Shown: positions 15,675 to 25,737 of the stretch, piece by piece
Layout of the letters: each line of letters starts with the position of its first letter
Numbering within the stretch: the first letter of the stretch is position 1
Source of the DNA: Shewanella sp. OMA3-2
GTDB taxonomy: Bacteria; Pseudomonadota; Gammaproteobacteria; Enterobacterales; Shewanellaceae
Assembly: GCF_021513195.1 (NCBI RefSeq)
Contig: NZ_CP090974.1
Span: 694,001 to 758,000, forward strand
Length of the DNA stretch: 64,000 nt
Direction of reading: 5' to 3'
The notes under the pieces: generated by a model
The model's database searches: none
Told to the model about the DNA's origin: nothing
What the model saw: only the letters and a program-made list of their open reading frames with translations
Program-made: the position numbers and the translations under genes

Positions 15675-17057
15675 CTAGCTTACCGGTAGACTGATTCTGA
15701 GCTTAAGGCCTTGGCGCTGACCAGCAGGGCTGATAAGGTTTTCTGCGACTATACTGCCTTGGTGTAATTTAATGGCAGCTTGAGTAATTGCCAAGCCTAA
15801 ACCCCAGCCACCACTTTGCCTGTCTCTAGCATCGTCAGGACGATAGAAAGGTTTAAAAATAGCGTCGAGCTCTTTTGGCTCTAAACCTGGACCATCGTCT
15901 TCTACCGTTATCAATATGTGCTTACCAACTTGAATTGCGCTAATGGTGATCTGGCTACTGGCATAACAGATTGCATTGCGGAGTATATTTTCTATGGCGC
16001 GAGATAATGTTTTTGGATGCTGGGGCAGTTGTAGCGCGTCAGGAATATCAATGTGTAAGTTTTTTCCTTGTTGCTCGGCTTCAAATTCGGCGTCATCTAA
16101 AACTTGGCTTAATGATTCTGCTAATTCCAGCATCAGTTTGTTTTCATGGCTGGCTAAGCTTACCCGAGATAGTGTGAGCAACTCGCTAATTAGCGCTTCA
16201 AGCTGTAATGCTTCATAGCCGATACGTTCTAGTTCTTCACTTTGCTGACCTTTTTTACGGCTTAACGCTAAGGCTAATTGCAACCGAGTTAACGGCGTGC
16301 GCAGTTCGTGGGAGATGTCTCCCATTAACCTTTGTTGATTGGTCACCATAGCTTCAATAGAGTCGGCCATACTGTTGAACGTGAGTGCCAGTTGGCCCAT
16401 TTCATCACTTCTGCTGGCGGTGGTTTTGTCTACTCGATGCGATAAGTCACCTTGCGCGAGTGCATTGGCACTGCGCTTTAGGCTGTTGAGTGGTTTGCCA
16501 AGGTGCCAAGCGAGTAAACCACATAACAAGCCTGAAAATAGGATGGCGATAGAGGCTGTGAGTAGTTTGTTTTCTGAAAAGTAAAAGAACCAGGGCCTAG
16601 GGTGATTAGCAGGCACACGACCATAGACCTGAAAGGCTTGCTGGTTAACACTGAAAGATAAAGGGCCAAAAATAAGCTCATTTCTAAACTGATGACTAAT
16701 TGGCTGCTGGGCATCTTCTGCCATTAATAGAAACTGTCGTAATGAACGAGGCACTTTACGACTATTAATGACTTGACCGTCATCGTTTACAAGGTAGATA
16801 CGTAGCGGCTTGTTTTGTTTTGAATGTTGGCGATGCAGTTTATATAGCTTATTTGTGGTGAGGATATCGGGTGATTGTTGAATGTCTTTAGCAACGGTTT
16901 GCAGCACTTGCTGTAAATGCTTTTCAAGTGGCGCACGGTCCTGATTCTGCATGATAATAGGCAGAATTAACACTAAGGCAATGGTCAAAGAACTGCACAG
17001 CCAAAAGCCAATTAACAATTTAAAGAATAAACGATTTAATGGGTTAGTTGTACTCAT
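15675..17057 (-). CDS. cpxA: Envelope-stress sensor histidine kinase CpxA
   Basis: This 460-residue inner membrane kinase starts at the ATG at 17057, which overlaps the cpxR stop by one base (TAATG); a start 4 codons earlier is possible. TM1 spans about 13-35, a periplasmic sensor 36-163 and TM2 165-185. A HAMP linker follows, then the H-box with H250 (GDISHELRTPLTRLQ). The ATP-binding N, G1 and G2 boxes are RAIENILRNAICYA, VEDDGPGLEP and GGWGLGLAI. Pairing with a CpxR-type regulator and a CpxP-type gene supports the Cpx assignment over other EnvZ-like kinases. Confidence 0.88.
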   Translation of the reverse strand: MSTTNPLNRLFFKLLIGFWLCSSLTIALVLILPIIMQNQDRAPLEKHLQQVLQTVAKDIQQSPDILTTNKLYKLHRQHSKQNKPLRIYLVNDDGQVINSRKVPRSLRQFLLMAEDAQQPISHQFRNELIFGPLSFSVNQQAFQVYGRVPANHPRPWFFYFSENKLLTASIAILFSGLLCGLLAWHLGKPLNSLKRSANALAQGDLSHRVDKTTASRSDEMGQLALTFNSMADSIEAMVTNQQRLMGDISHELRTPLTRLQLALALSRKKGQQSEELERIGYEALQLEALISELLTLSRVSLASHENKLMLELAESLSQVLDDAEFEAEQQGKNLHIDIPDALQLPQHPKTLSRAIENILRNAICYASSQITISAIQVGKHILITVEDDGPGLEPKELDAIFKPFYRPDDARDRQSGGWGLGLAITQAAIKLHQGSIVAENLISPAGQRQGLKLRISLPVS

Positions 17058-17737
17058 TAAGGGATCCAAATATAGCCTTTACCACGTAGGGTTTTTACCC
17101 TCGTTCGGCCATCTTTTCGCTCGGGTAATTTTTTACGCAAGTTGGATAAATGCATGTCTAAACTGCGATCAAAGGGCATCAACTTCTTACCCAATACACT
17201 TTCACTTAACGATTCTTTAGTCACTAACTCACCCGAATTGGCAAGTAAATTAAGCAGCAGGCTAAACTCGGTTGATGTCAGAATAATTAGCTGTTCATTG
17301 CAATAAACTTCTTGACGCTTAGGGTCTAGGCGTAAGTCACCGACTTGAATAGCATCATTAGCTGATTGTTCTGCATTGCTCGCACGACGCAATATTGCTC
17401 GAATACGGGCAATGAGTTCGCGGTCATTAAACGGTTTTGGCAAGTAATCATCTGCGCCGATCTCTAAGCCAATCACGCGGTCAATTTCATCGCCACGGGC
17501 GGTTAACATCAATATTGGAGTTTGCTTGCGTTTACGAATGCCTTTTAATACTTCAAAGCCGCCGAGTTGTGGCAGCATGACATCCAATAGGATCAGATCA
17601 AAGTCAGTTTGTAGCGCTTTAGTTAGCCCTTCTTGGCCATCATAGGCCTGGCTGACAGCAAAGCCTTCCATTTCTAATAACTGGGTTAATAATTCTGACA
17701 ATCCGGCGTCGTCGTCAATAAGTAAAATTCGATTCAT
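17057..17737 (-). CDS. cpxR: Envelope-stress response regulator CpxR
   Basis: This 226-residue OmpR-family regulator starts at the ATG at 17737 (MNRILLIDDD); an extended start at 17764 would break the receiver domain's usual N-terminus. Acidic residues D8-D10, phospho-acceptor D52 (LILLDVMLP) and the switch Lys (PKPFND) are present. The C-terminal winged helix (about 130-226) contains LTSTEFSLL, DMHLSNLRKKL and VKTLRGKGYIW. When phosphorylated by CpxA it should bind GTAAA-N5-GTAAA sites, one of which lies upstream of the divergent cpxP gene. Confidence 0.92.
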   Translation of the reverse strand: MNRILLIDDDAGLSELLTQLLEMEGFAVSQAYDGQEGLTKALQTDFDLILLDVMLPQLGGFEVLKGIRKRKQTPILMLTARGDEIDRVIGLEIGADDYLPKPFNDRELIARIRAILRRASNAEQSANDAIQVGDLRLDPKRQEVYCNEQLIILTSTEFSLLLNLLANSGELVTKESLSESVLGKKLMPFDRSLDMHLSNLRKKLPERKDGRTRVKTLRGKGYIWIP

Positions 17738-18148
17738 TTCAGCCCTCAATATGCATTCAAGCACTTTAGCCTATGGCGAGCTGAGATGAAATCATCATTG
17801 CACAGTTTTACATTAGGTCACTCAATCGTTTGCAAAGTTATCATTTTTGCTGGCGTCAGTTTGACGATAATGAAGGTCAATATCATTAATCGCACCCAAT
17901 AGGGGAATGATCACCGGTTGAACATGTTGCTTGTGCTGGTTCAAGTCTAGATTAGCCGAAGTTTGCGGTAGTGTTGATTACCTAGTTATGCTTACTCGAT
18001 GATCAATTTTTGTCGCTAAAGTGTTACTCGAACCCTCTTTACACAGTTTTACGCTGTCTTAACCCTCATTGACATTGCACTGAGTAAACTGAGTATCAAA
18101 TCTGCTGAGGCAGAAAATACCCCCTTTTTTTATACCGAGGAACTTAAC
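17738..18148. other. cpxR-cpxP divergent intergenic region
   Basis: This 411-base divergent region holds a perfect CpxR-type box on the cpxP side (18038-18052). Near cpxR, TTTTAC at about 17807-17812 is a possible half-site. I found no other clear element. Confidence 0.5.
18038..18052 (-). promoter_or_regulatory. CpxR binding site
   Basis: The top strand reads TTTAC-ACAGT-TTTAC, so the complement is GTAAA-ACTGT-GTAAA. This matches the CpxR consensus GTAAA-N5-GTAAA at all ten conserved positions. It lies about 97 bases before the cpxP start codon. Confidence 0.75.
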
Positions 18149-18640
18149 ATGAAACCATCATCAATCTTAAAAACGAGTTTAGTTGCCTTAGTGGCAAGTT
18201 CAGCATTATTGACTGGTCAGTTATACGCCACAGACACAACAGGCAGCACGGTACACACTGAACAAGTTGCCCCTAAAGGTGATAGACAACATGGCCACAA
18301 GGGCGGCATGCATAAAATGTTAGGTGCATTGGAATTAACTGACGAGCAGAAAGTGCAAGTTAAAGCGATATTCGGCAAATATAAAGCTAATCGTCCAGAG
18401 CGCCCAACAAAAGAGCAACGTGCTACACACAAAGCAGAGATGCTAGCGTTAATTACTACTGCCGGTTTTGATGAAGCTAAAGCCACTGAAATGGCTGAAG
18501 CAAAGCAACAGCTGCAGTTACAAAAAATGTTAACTCATCTGAAAATGCAAAACGAAATTTATCAATTATTAACCCCTGAGCAACAACAAAAGTTTCAAGA
18601 TAGATTTAACTCAGGCAAAGGCCACGCATCACGTCATTAA
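18149..18640 (+). CDS. cpxP: Spy/CpxP-family periplasmic stress protein
   Basis: This 163-residue exported protein has a signal peptide (about residues 1-27, ending QLYA), a His/Gly-rich segment (RQHGHKGGMHKM), and two LTxxQ repeats diagnostic of the family: LELTDEQ near 66 and LLTPEQQ near 145. CpxP holds CpxA inactive in the absence of stress; Spy is a related chaperone. Its position divergent from cpxRA with a CpxR box supports the CpxP role. AGGAAC precedes the ATG. A stem-loop terminator follows. Confidence 0.88.
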   Translation: MKPSSILKTSLVALVASSALLTGQLYATDTTGSTVHTEQVAPKGDRQHGHKGGMHKMLGALELTDEQKVQVKAIFGKYKANRPERPTKEQRATHKAEMLALITTAGFDEAKATEMAEAKQQLQLQKMLTHLKMQNEIYQLLTPEQQQKFQDRFNSGKGHASRH

Positions 18641-18694
18641 TCATTAGTCTATTTTTATATAGGCTAAATAGATAAGAATAGCTGGAAGAGATAG

Positions 18695-18723
18695 AAGCCA
18701 TTACCTCAGGGTAATGGCTTTGT
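18695..18723 (+). terminator. Terminator after cpxP
   Basis: AAGCCATTACC and GGTAATGGCTT form an 11-bp stem with a 3-base loop, followed by TGTTGTTT. Confidence 0.75.
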
Positions 18724-18876
18724 TGTTTATCTAAGCCTGCGACTTATACCTGGTTGAGAAAGGTCACATTTTGTATATGACGATTGGGTTGTTTAGTAAA
18801 CTTTATCCTAATTCAGTCATCAACTTGCTATAGTAATGGTTGGTAAATTATCAGTATAAAGAGTCGATAAGTTTTT

Positions 18877-19746
18877 ATGAGTGCAACGTCAGAATATGAT
18901 TTTTGGGTAAAATTGGCCAGCCGTGCTGCGGTAGCGACCGCCCTTTGCTTGATAGTAATTAAGCTTATAGCGTGGTTGTATTCTGGTTCGGCAAGTATGC
19001 TGGCATCGTTAACTGACTCTTTTGCTGATGCTTTGGCGTCAATCGTCAACTTTATTGCGGTGCGTTATGCGATTGTGCCAGCCGATAAAGATCACCGTTA
19101 TGGCCACGGTAAAGCTGAGCCGTTAGCCTCATTGGCACAATCGGGGTTTATTTTAGGTTCTGCCTGCATATTGTTGTTTTACGGCGGTGAAAAGTTGATT
19201 AACCCTGTGCCGGTTACCCACGCCACTTTAGGGGTGATTGTCTCTATTATCGCTATTGTGATGACCTTAGCCTTAGTGTTGTTGCAAAAAAGAGCACTGG
19301 AAAAAACCAACAGCACAGTGGTTGAAGCCGATGCGTTGCACTATAAGTCAGATTTATTTTTAAACGCAGCAGTGTTGTTGGCGTTAGTATTGGCGCAATA
19401 TGGTTGGTGGTGGGCTGATGGGTTATTTGCCGTGTTGATAGCCATCTTTATTGGTCAGCAAGCCATTGATTTAGGCTATCGTTCAATACAAAGTCTTTTA
19501 GACAGGGAGTTAGATTCTGATACTCGTGAACAGATTAAAACATTGGCTTTAGAGGACAAACGAGTCAAGGGGCTTCATGATCTTCGAACTCGTCAGTCAG
19601 GAAAAACCATGTTTATTCAGATGCATTTAGAATTAGATGGTAAACAGCCATTGTTTGAAGCACATTCAATTGCAGATTCGACAGAGAGGCGTATCAGAAA
19701 TGCCTTTGAAGATGCCGAAGTGATAATTCATCAAGATCCCGTTTAG
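18877..19746 (+). CDS. fieF: Cation efflux protein FieF (CDF family)
   Basis: This 289-residue inner membrane exporter moves Fe2+ or Zn2+ out of the cytoplasm against protons. Six membrane helices fit the CDF fold. The transport-site residues are in SLTDSFADALAS (TM2, DxxxD) and ADALHYKSDLFLN (TM5, HxxxD), which is the DDHD arrangement of FieF/YiiP rather than the HDHD set of CzcD/ZitB. KDHRYGHGKAEPLA is a further FieF-type signature, and the C-terminal domain has IQMHLELDG. It is a core gene and distinct from the transposon-borne CDF at 11024. It lies downstream of cpxP but behind a terminator. Confidence 0.9.
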   Translation: MSATSEYDFWVKLASRAAVATALCLIVIKLIAWLYSGSASMLASLTDSFADALASIVNFIAVRYAIVPADKDHRYGHGKAEPLASLAQSGFILGSACILLFYGGEKLINPVPVTHATLGVIVSIIAIVMTLALVLLQKRALEKTNSTVVEADALHYKSDLFLNAAVLLALVLAQYGWWWADGLFAVLIAIFIGQQAIDLGYRSIQSLLDRELDSDTREQIKTLALEDKRVKGLHDLRTRQSGKTMFIQMHLELDGKQPLFEAHSIADSTERRIRNAFEDAEVIIHQDPV

Positions 19747-19846
19747 GCTTTTTGTTGGTAAAATATCATAGTCAGTCACATAAATGGTGTTAAGGTCATG
19801 CCTAAGTTTTGTCTCTTAGGCATGAAAACTTAGACATGCAAGAGCG

Positions 19847-21260
19847 TTATTCCATTGATAATTCTTTTAATTTACGGGTTAACGTGTTGCGCCCCCAGCC
19901 TAAACATTTAGCGGCGTCTTGCTTGTGACCTTGGGTATGCTTTAACGCTGTTTCAAGTAATATGCGTTCAAATGCAGGTTGTATCTCGGTTAATAAATCG
20001 TTATCACCCGCACTGAGCCGTTCATTTATCCAGTCTTTAAGTGCCGATTGCCAGTCCGCATGTGCCGCATTTGATTGGCTGACGGCGACAGGATCTTTGA
20101 GTAATTCTGGTGGTAAATCCTGTGGCAGAATATCTTGTCCGGATGCCATTACGGTTAACCATCGACAGGTATTTTCAAGTTGGCGCACGTTTCCGGCCAA
20201 GGCAGTTGTGACAGTTTTACCGCTGTTTCTTTGGTCAACATTTTAGGCTCTACGCCCATTTCTTTTGCCGCAGTATTGAGAAAATGTGTAGCGAGTTGAG
20301 AGATGTCCTCACGACGTTGTGATAAAGGAGGTAAATGGACTCTAATCACATTTAAACGATGAAATAAATCCTCGCGAAATGAGCCCGTTTGCACCAGTAA
20401 CTCAAGGTTTTGGTGAGTTGCGGCAATAATACGCACGTCAACTTGCACAGATTGATGGCCACCAACACGGTAAAATTGACCATCTGATAGCACTCGCAAT
20501 AAGCGCGTTTGTACATCGAGCGGCATATCGCCAATTTCATCTAAAAACAATGTACCACCATTAGCTTGCTCAAAGCGCCCTTGACGCACATTCGCCGCCC
20601 CAGTAAATGCCCCTTTTTCATGACCAAACAGTTCTGATTCAATCAGGTCTTTAGGTATGGCAGCCATATTCAGGGCGATAAACGGTTTATCTTTGCGTGG
20701 GCTGTGTTTATGAAGTGCACCTGCGACTAACTCCTTACCTGTACCAGATTGGCCATTAATTAATACGCTGATAGAGGAGCGAGATAGACGGCCAATAGCA
20801 CGAAACACCTCTTGCATTGCAGGCGCTTCACCGATAATTCCAGGTGTCTTTACGGGGGTGTCAACTGCTGAAATTGTTGGGGTTTGCTCTGTTGAGTGGG
20901 TTAATGCCCGCTCAACCAGCGCAATAGCTTCGTCAATATCAAACGGTTTAGGCAGATACTCAAATGCGCCAGCTTGATAAGCACTGACAGCACTGTCTAG
21001 GTCTGAGTGAGCTGTCATGATAATCACGGGAATATGTGGGTAGTGCAGCTGTAAGCGGTCTAGCAGGGTTAACCCATCGGTACCGGCATACGTATATCAG
21101 ACACAATCACTTGGGGTTGAGCGAGCTCTAATGCTTGCCATAGTGACTCGGCGGCAGCAAAGCTTGCGCAAGTTAATTTTGCGCCTGAGATGGCTTTTTC
21201 TAGCACCCAACGAATGGAGCTATCATCATCTAAAATCCAGACTTGTTCGCTTATTGTCAT
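19847..21260 (-). CDS. ntrC: Nitrogen regulator NtrC (GlnG), interrupted by two frameshifts
   Basis: This sigma-54 activator is phosphorylated by NtrB and switches on nitrogen-assimilation genes. The frame reads from 21260 with receiver residues D11-D13 and D55 (IVSDIRMP). It breaks near 21083-21084, where loss of one G of GGG turns PGTDG into PVPMG. It continues in a second frame with the AAA+ domain: Walker [15 protein letters not shown] loop, LFLDEIGDM. It breaks again near 20193-20194 in LPWPGNVRQLE and ends in a third frame with a Fis-type HTH ([19 protein letters not shown]). Restoring one base at each point gives a normal NtrC of about 470 residues. Sequencing error is likely. Confidence 0.88.
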
Positions 21261-21285
21261 ATTGTTACCTCGTGCTGCCTAAGGT

Positions 21286-22329
21286 CTAGAATTTTTGTAA
21301 TGGCAGGGTAATGATAAATTCGGTATGGCCTGGAGCTGATACGCAATCAATACGTCCGCCATGTAATCTTGCGATGTTGTGTGCAATTGATAGGCCTAAA
21401 CCTGAGCCATCCTCACGGCCTGTCACCATAGGGTAAAATAAAGTGTCGATTAGGTCGGGGGGAATACCTGGGCCATTGTCAATAATCGACAGCACTAACA
21501 CTAACTTATACCTTTGTGTGCCAAGGGTAACTTGATGTTGAGTTCGGGTCTTTATCAAGATGTCACCACCAGTATGTTCCAGTGCTTGAATAGCATTTTG
21601 GACAATATTGAGTACGGCTTGTTGGAGTTGGTCGTGATCCATCTGAAAATCGGGAATAGATGGATCGTAGTCACGCTTTAGCTTTATGTTGGCGGGTAAT
21701 GCCATTTCAACCAGCTTTAATACCTTTTGCACCACTTGATGAATATTGTGCTCGGTATGCTGAGTTGGCCGTTGTGGGCCTAATAATCTATCGACTAAGT
21801 TGCGCAGGCGATCCGCTTGCTCGATGATTAAAGTGGTAAATTCTTTTAATTCGGGCGAGTGGAGCTCTCTTGATAGTAACTGGGCAGCACCACGCAATCC
21901 CCCGAGTGGATTTTTAATTTCATGGGCAAGATTACGCACTAGATATTGAGCCGCTTGTTGCTGCGCGTCCATGTTTAGCTGTTGGTGTATACGACGTTGT
22001 TGATCAACTTGTCGCAGCTCTAAAATACTGAGGTTTTGTTCATTCTCGATAGGAATTAACGTCAAGTCTATAGTGTGATGCTGACCGTCTAAGGTGACCA
22101 ATGTCGCAGTGTTAACTGTGATCCCTTGGTTCGATGACACAGCATCTCGCAAAATATGTTCATCAACACCTAAAAACTGATATAAGTCAGGCAAGCTTAA
22201 CTCGAGCAATTTATGGTTGGCGACAGCTAATAGCTGCTCGGCAGCAGCGTTAGCAAAACAGGGCTTTAATTTGCTGTCGATCACCAGTACAGCGGTGACT
22301 AAATGATTGAGTAAGTTATTGGTGTCCAT
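21286..22329 (-). CDS. ntrB: Nitrogen sensor kinase NtrB (GlnL)
   Basis: This 347-residue soluble kinase phosphorylates NtrC when nitrogen is scarce and removes the phosphate when PII is bound. It has a PAS domain (about 5-110), then the H-box with H136 (RNLAHEIKNPLGGLRGAAQLL), and the ATP-binding boxes AVLNIVQNAIQAL, DNGPGIPPDL and GREDGSGLGLSIA. There is no membrane segment, as expected. The length equals the E. coli protein (349). The gene ends 25 bp before ntrC and has two overlapping NtrC sites just upstream. Confidence 0.93.
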   Translation of the reverse strand: MDTNNLLNHLVTAVLVIDSKLKPCFANAAAEQLLAVANHKLLELSLPDLYQFLGVDEHILRDAVSSNQGITVNTATLVTLDGQHHTIDLTLIPIENEQNLSILELRQVDQQRRIHQQLNMDAQQQAAQYLVRNLAHEIKNPLGGLRGAAQLLSRELHSPELKEFTTLIIEQADRLRNLVDRLLGPQRPTQHTEHNIHQVVQKVLKLVEMALPANIKLKRDYDPSIPDFQMDHDQLQQAVLNIVQNAIQALEHTGGDILIKTRTQHQVTLGTQRYKLVLVLSIIDNGPGIPPDLIDTLFYPMVTGREDGSGLGLSIAHNIARLHGGRIDCVSAPGHTEFIITLPLQKF

Positions 22330-22348
22330 TCGCCATCCTGATTATTGG

Positions 22349-22396
22349 GTTGCAGCTCGCACCATTATGGTGCACCAATATGGTGCGAGCTGCAAC
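22349..22396 (-). promoter_or_regulatory. Double NtrC-type operator in a 48-bp palindrome upstream of ntrB
   Basis: Two overlapping NtrC-like dyads lie at 22358-22374 (CGCACCATTATGGTGCA) and 22371-22387 (TGCACCAATATGGTGCG). They sit inside a nearly perfect 48-bp inverted repeat (arms GTTGCAGCTCGCACCAT and its complement). The site ends 20 bases before the ntrB start codon, consistent with autoregulation. As RNA the same sequence could form a strong hairpin at the end of the DUF4124 gene transcript. Confidence 0.75.
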
Positions 22397-22456
22397 TCAG
22401 TTCACGCAGGCAAATAGCAAAGTTAATTAAAACAATTTATGTTTTATCATGATGTT

Positions 22457-23005
22457 TTAATTGTTTTTTATTGCATAGTAAGGGGTTGGTTTTACCATCC
22501 TACTTATATTTGCCTGGTGAAGAAATATCTTTCTTGGAGAACTGGATGCAAGGACTTTGCCGTTTTGATCCAATGCTTTGACTACAATGATGTGTTCGCC
22601 TCGATAAATGCCCGTTAAGCTGAACGTTGTGGAGGATTGTGGTTGAGCTTTGACTTCGCCATCAATAAAAAGTGTCAGTAAGATACCTCTGGGGAGTGTG
22701 GGGGCAACATTGACAATAACATCAAATTTACCTTCATTGCTGCGAATGGTTTCATCATGTGTTGGCGATACAATGCGTAAGATAAGCTCAATTGGATCAT
22801 TTTGTGCGGCTGAGTCCGTAGGGCTTAGGACCAGGGCGTCATTAATTGCTATGGTATTTTGAGTGTTTGCTTTGACCTCGACAAGTTCGGCATTAGGCTT
22901 AGCTTCGTCACCATAATGAACTTTGCCATTCTCATCTACCCACCGATAAACTGCAGCAGTGCTACTGATACTGATCAGTAACAAGGTCAATAATAAAATG
23001 CGCAT
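22457..23005 (-). CDS. DUF4124-domain exported protein
   Basis: This 182-residue protein has a short signal peptide (MRILLLTLLLISISSTAA) followed at once by the DUF4124 signature VYRWVDENGKVHYGD (about residues 19-33). The C-terminal part looks like an immunoglobulin-like fold (LRIVSPTHDETIRSNEGKF, GEHIIVVKALDQNGKVL). Such genes often stand upstream of glnL/ntrB in marine gammaproteobacteria, as here. The function is unknown; periplasmic location is inferred from the signal. Confidence 0.82.
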   Translation of the reverse strand: MRILLLTLLLISISSTAAVYRWVDENGKVHYGDEAKPNAELVEVKANTQNTIAINDALVLSPTDSAAQNDPIELILRIVSPTHDETIRSNEGKFDVIVNVAPTLPRGILLTLFIDGEVKAQPQSSTTFSLTGIYRGEHIIVVKALDQNGKVLASSSPRKIFLHQANISRMVKPTPYYAIKNN

Positions 23006-23122
23006 AATATAATCCTTTTACGTGTGCATTTTACTAGGTTAGCTGTTTTTTGATAAAAAATCAGCCAAAACCCTTGAGTTATGGCTAAGATTTATTCGTC
23101 ATTAATCTGCTGGCGAGACAAC

Positions 23123-23428
23123 TTACAGGTAACTACAGCAATATTCAGCAATACCTTGGGTTTTAATGCTAAAACTGACATCGGCTGCTAATTCAAATTG
23201 GGTACCAGCTGAGTAATTTACCCATTCAGTTGCACCTGGTAATAACACCTCAAAATTACCTGATGTGACTTGCATCACTTCACCTTGAGAGGTTGAGAAG
23301 CTATATTCTCCTGGCAAAACTACGCCTAACGTCTGTCTGTTTCCATCAGCCAAAAATATTGTGCGGCTAATGACTTTTCCATCGAAATAAACATTAGCCT
23401 GTAGGGCTACATCGACTTTTTTTAACAT
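23123..23428 (-). CDS. ppnP: Pyrimidine/purine nucleoside phosphorylase PpnP
   Basis: This 101-residue cupin protein is of the DUF1255/YaiE family, which splits nucleosides with phosphate into free base and ribose 1-phosphate. Family features visible are [13 protein letters not shown] near the N-terminus, [36 protein letters not shown] in the middle (here reported by its key residues G-E-Y-F, E-M-V-S-G and L-P-W), and the terminal EYCCSYL. It has a few extra N-terminal residues compared with E. coli PpnP (94). It stands alone. Confidence 0.88.
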   Translation of the reverse strand: MLKKVDVALQANVYFDGKVISRTIFLADGNRQTLGVVLPGEYSFSTSQGEVMQVTSGNFEVLLPGATEWVNYSAGTQFELAADVSFSIKTQGIAEYCCSYL

Positions 23429-23550
23429 GTTTTTTGATACTCCATAAATGTTTTAAGTGAATTTATATCTATTTATAATGTATATCTAGTTGTTTTTGGG
23501 GTTTAGATATGAATTATTTATGCTTGAATGTATTAAATCGACAGATATAA

Positions 23551-23576
23551 AAAAGCCCAGAATAATCTGGGCTTTT
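23551..23576 (-). terminator. Terminator after typA
   Basis: On the minus strand AAAAGCCCAGA and the matching CTGGGCTTTT flank a 5-base loop and are followed by a T-run (TTTTTTATA). It lies 45 bases past the typA stop codon. Confidence 0.85.
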
Positions 23577-23620
23577 AGATATTAATAAGGGGTCAATATA
23601 ACGCCACTTATTAATTTCAA

Positions 23621-25432
23621 TTAACTGCGGTTATGACGCTTACGCTCGTTCTCAGTTAAAAATCTCTTACGAACACGGATGTTCTTAGGAGTGACTTCAA
23701 CTAATTCATCATCATCGATGAATTCAAGTGCTTGTTCAAGCGTTAATGTAATAGGTGTTGTTAACACTTGTGCTTCATCAGTACCTGATGCACGCATGTT
23801 AGTTAACTGCTTACCTTTAAGACAGTTTACTGTCAAATCGTTAGAGCGAGCATGGATACCAACTACTTGGCCTTCATACACTTCTGCAGCGTGGCTAATA
23901 AACAGACGGCCGCGGTCTTGTAAACCGAATAGTGCGAATGTTAATGCCTTACCCGTTGCGTTTGAAATCAATACGCCGTTAGCGCGTTGACCAATATCGC
24001 CACCTTTGTGTGGACCGTAGTGATCAAACGAATGATAAATTAGACCTGTACCTGAAGTTGCAGTTAAGAACTCAGTTTGGAAGCCAATTAAGCCACGGCT
24101 TGGGATAACGAAGTCGATACGCACACGACCTTTACCATCAAGCTGCATGTCTTTCATTTCAGCTTTACGTACACCTAATTTTTCAATTACGGTACCTTGA
24201 TGTTCTTCTTGAACGTCAACGGTAACGGTTTCGAATGGTTCGTGTAGCTCACCATCAATAGTCTTTAAAATAACTTCTGGACGTGATACTGCTAACTCGT
24301 AACCTTCACGACGCATGTTTTCAATCAAGATAGATAGGTGTAATTCACCACGACCTGATACACGGAAACGATCTGGACTGTCAGTTTCTTCAACACGCAG
24401 TGCAACGTTGTGAACTAATTCAGTTTGTAAACGTTCAAGAATGTTACGTGAAGTAACATACTTACCTTCTTTACCCGCGAACGGAGAAGTGTTTACTTGG
24501 AATGTCATCGTTAGTGTTGGTTCATCAACAGTTAACGGAGGCAAAGCTTCTACTGTACCAACGGCACAGATAGTGTCAGAAATTTTCAGCTCGCCCAAAC
24601 CTGTAATAGCCACGATGTCACCAGCGTTAGCAATTTCAATTTCGGTACGGTCTAGACCCATGTAACCTAATACTTGGCCAATTTTACCGTTGCGAGTTTT
24701 GCCATCAGCGCCAATAAGAGTAACTTGTTGGTTAGGTTTTACGCTACCACGCTTGATGCGACCAATACCAATAACACCCACGTATGAGTTGTAATCGATT
24801 TGTGAAATTTGCATCTGGAATGCGCCTTCCGAGTCAGCATCTGGGAAAGATACTTTTTCAACGATAGTTTGGAACAATGGTGTCATCTCATTACTGACGA
24901 CATCAGGATCTAACGTTGCATAACCGTTTAAGGCAGAAGTATAAACGATTGGGAAATCTAATTGCTCGTCAGTCGCGCCTAAGTTGTCGAACAGATCAAA
25001 TACTTGGTCGATAACCCAATCTGGGCGAGCGCCTGGACGGTCAATTTTGTTGATTACAACGATTGGCTTTAAGCCTTGCGCAAATGCTTTTCTTGTTACA
25101 AAGCGAGTTTGTGGCATTGGGCCGTCAACGGCATCAACTATCAATAATACTGAGTCAACCATAGACAGAACACGCTCAACCTCACCACCGAAATCGGCGT
25201 GGCCAGGGGTATCAACGATATTGATACGATAGTCGTTCCACTTGATGGCAGTATTTTTTGCCAGAATAGTGATCCCACGTTCCTTTTCAAGATCGTTGGA
25301 GTCCATCACCCGCTCAGTGGCTTCTCCTCGGGATTCAAGGGTACCTGACTGTGACAGCAACTTGTCTACCAGGGTTGTTTTGCCATGGTCAACGTGTGCA
25401 ATAATGGCGATGTTACGTAAATTCTCTAGCAC
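23621..25432 (-). CDS. typA: Ribosome-associated GTPase TypA/BipA
   Basis: This 603-residue translational GTPase helps 50S ribosomal subunit assembly, particularly in the cold and under stress. G-domain motifs are AHVDHGKTT (G1, about 13-21), ERGITI (G2), DTPGHADFG (G3), [10 protein letters not shown] (G4) and SALNG (G5). EF-G-like domains II, III and V follow, with [23 protein letters not shown] in domain III, and the BipA-specific C-terminal domain ends in RVRKRFL. The length equals the E. coli protein (607). It is divergent from glnA, as in many gammaproteobacteria. Confidence 0.95.
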   Translation of the reverse strand: MLENLRNIAIIAHVDHGKTTLVDKLLSQSGTLESRGEATERVMDSNDLEKERGITILAKNTAIKWNDYRINIVDTPGHADFGGEVERVLSMVDSVLLIVDAVDGPMPQTRFVTRKAFAQGLKPIVVINKIDRPGARPDWVIDQVFDLFDNLGATDEQLDFPIVYTSALNGYATLDPDVVSNEMTPLFQTIVEKVSFPDADSEGAFQMQISQIDYNSYVGVIGIGRIKRGSVKPNQQVTLIGADGKTRNGKIGQVLGYMGLDRTEIEIANAGDIVAITGLGELKISDTICAVGTVEALPPLTVDEPTLTMTFQVNTSPFAGKEGKYVTSRNILERLQTELVHNVALRVEETDSPDRFRVSGRGELHLSILIENMRREGYELAVSRPEVILKTIDGELHEPFETVTVDVQEEHQGTVIEKLGVRKAEMKDMQLDGKGRVRIDFVIPSRGLIGFQTEFLTATSGTGLIYHSFDHYGPHKGGDIGQRANGVLISNATGKALTFALFGLQDRGRLFISHAAEVYEGQVVGIHARSNDLTVNCLKGKQLTNMRASGTDEAQVLTTPITLTLEQALEFIDDDELVEVTPKNIRVRKRFLTENERKRHNRS

Positions 25433-25737
25433 TGATAAAACCTCTATACCATCAAATAAAAAAAGGGATTATTTACAGTAACTATTTAAGCGTAGCCACC
25501 ATAAAAAAGCGTGCCATTCTACTCCAGCAGGGCTTCAGTAGATAGGATTTTTTTTGAACACTCCATTATTTCATTTTATTATGCGCTAAATTTACAGTTA
25601 ATTTAGCGATATAAATCTTTTTATTTACCTCTATAGACGCTAAAAAAGATGAAGAATACTGTTTTCGTTATTTTGGTTAGTAAATTGTTATCTGGGCGCG
25701 CTTTTTTGGTATAAGTCTCTATATAATCAAGTTGACA

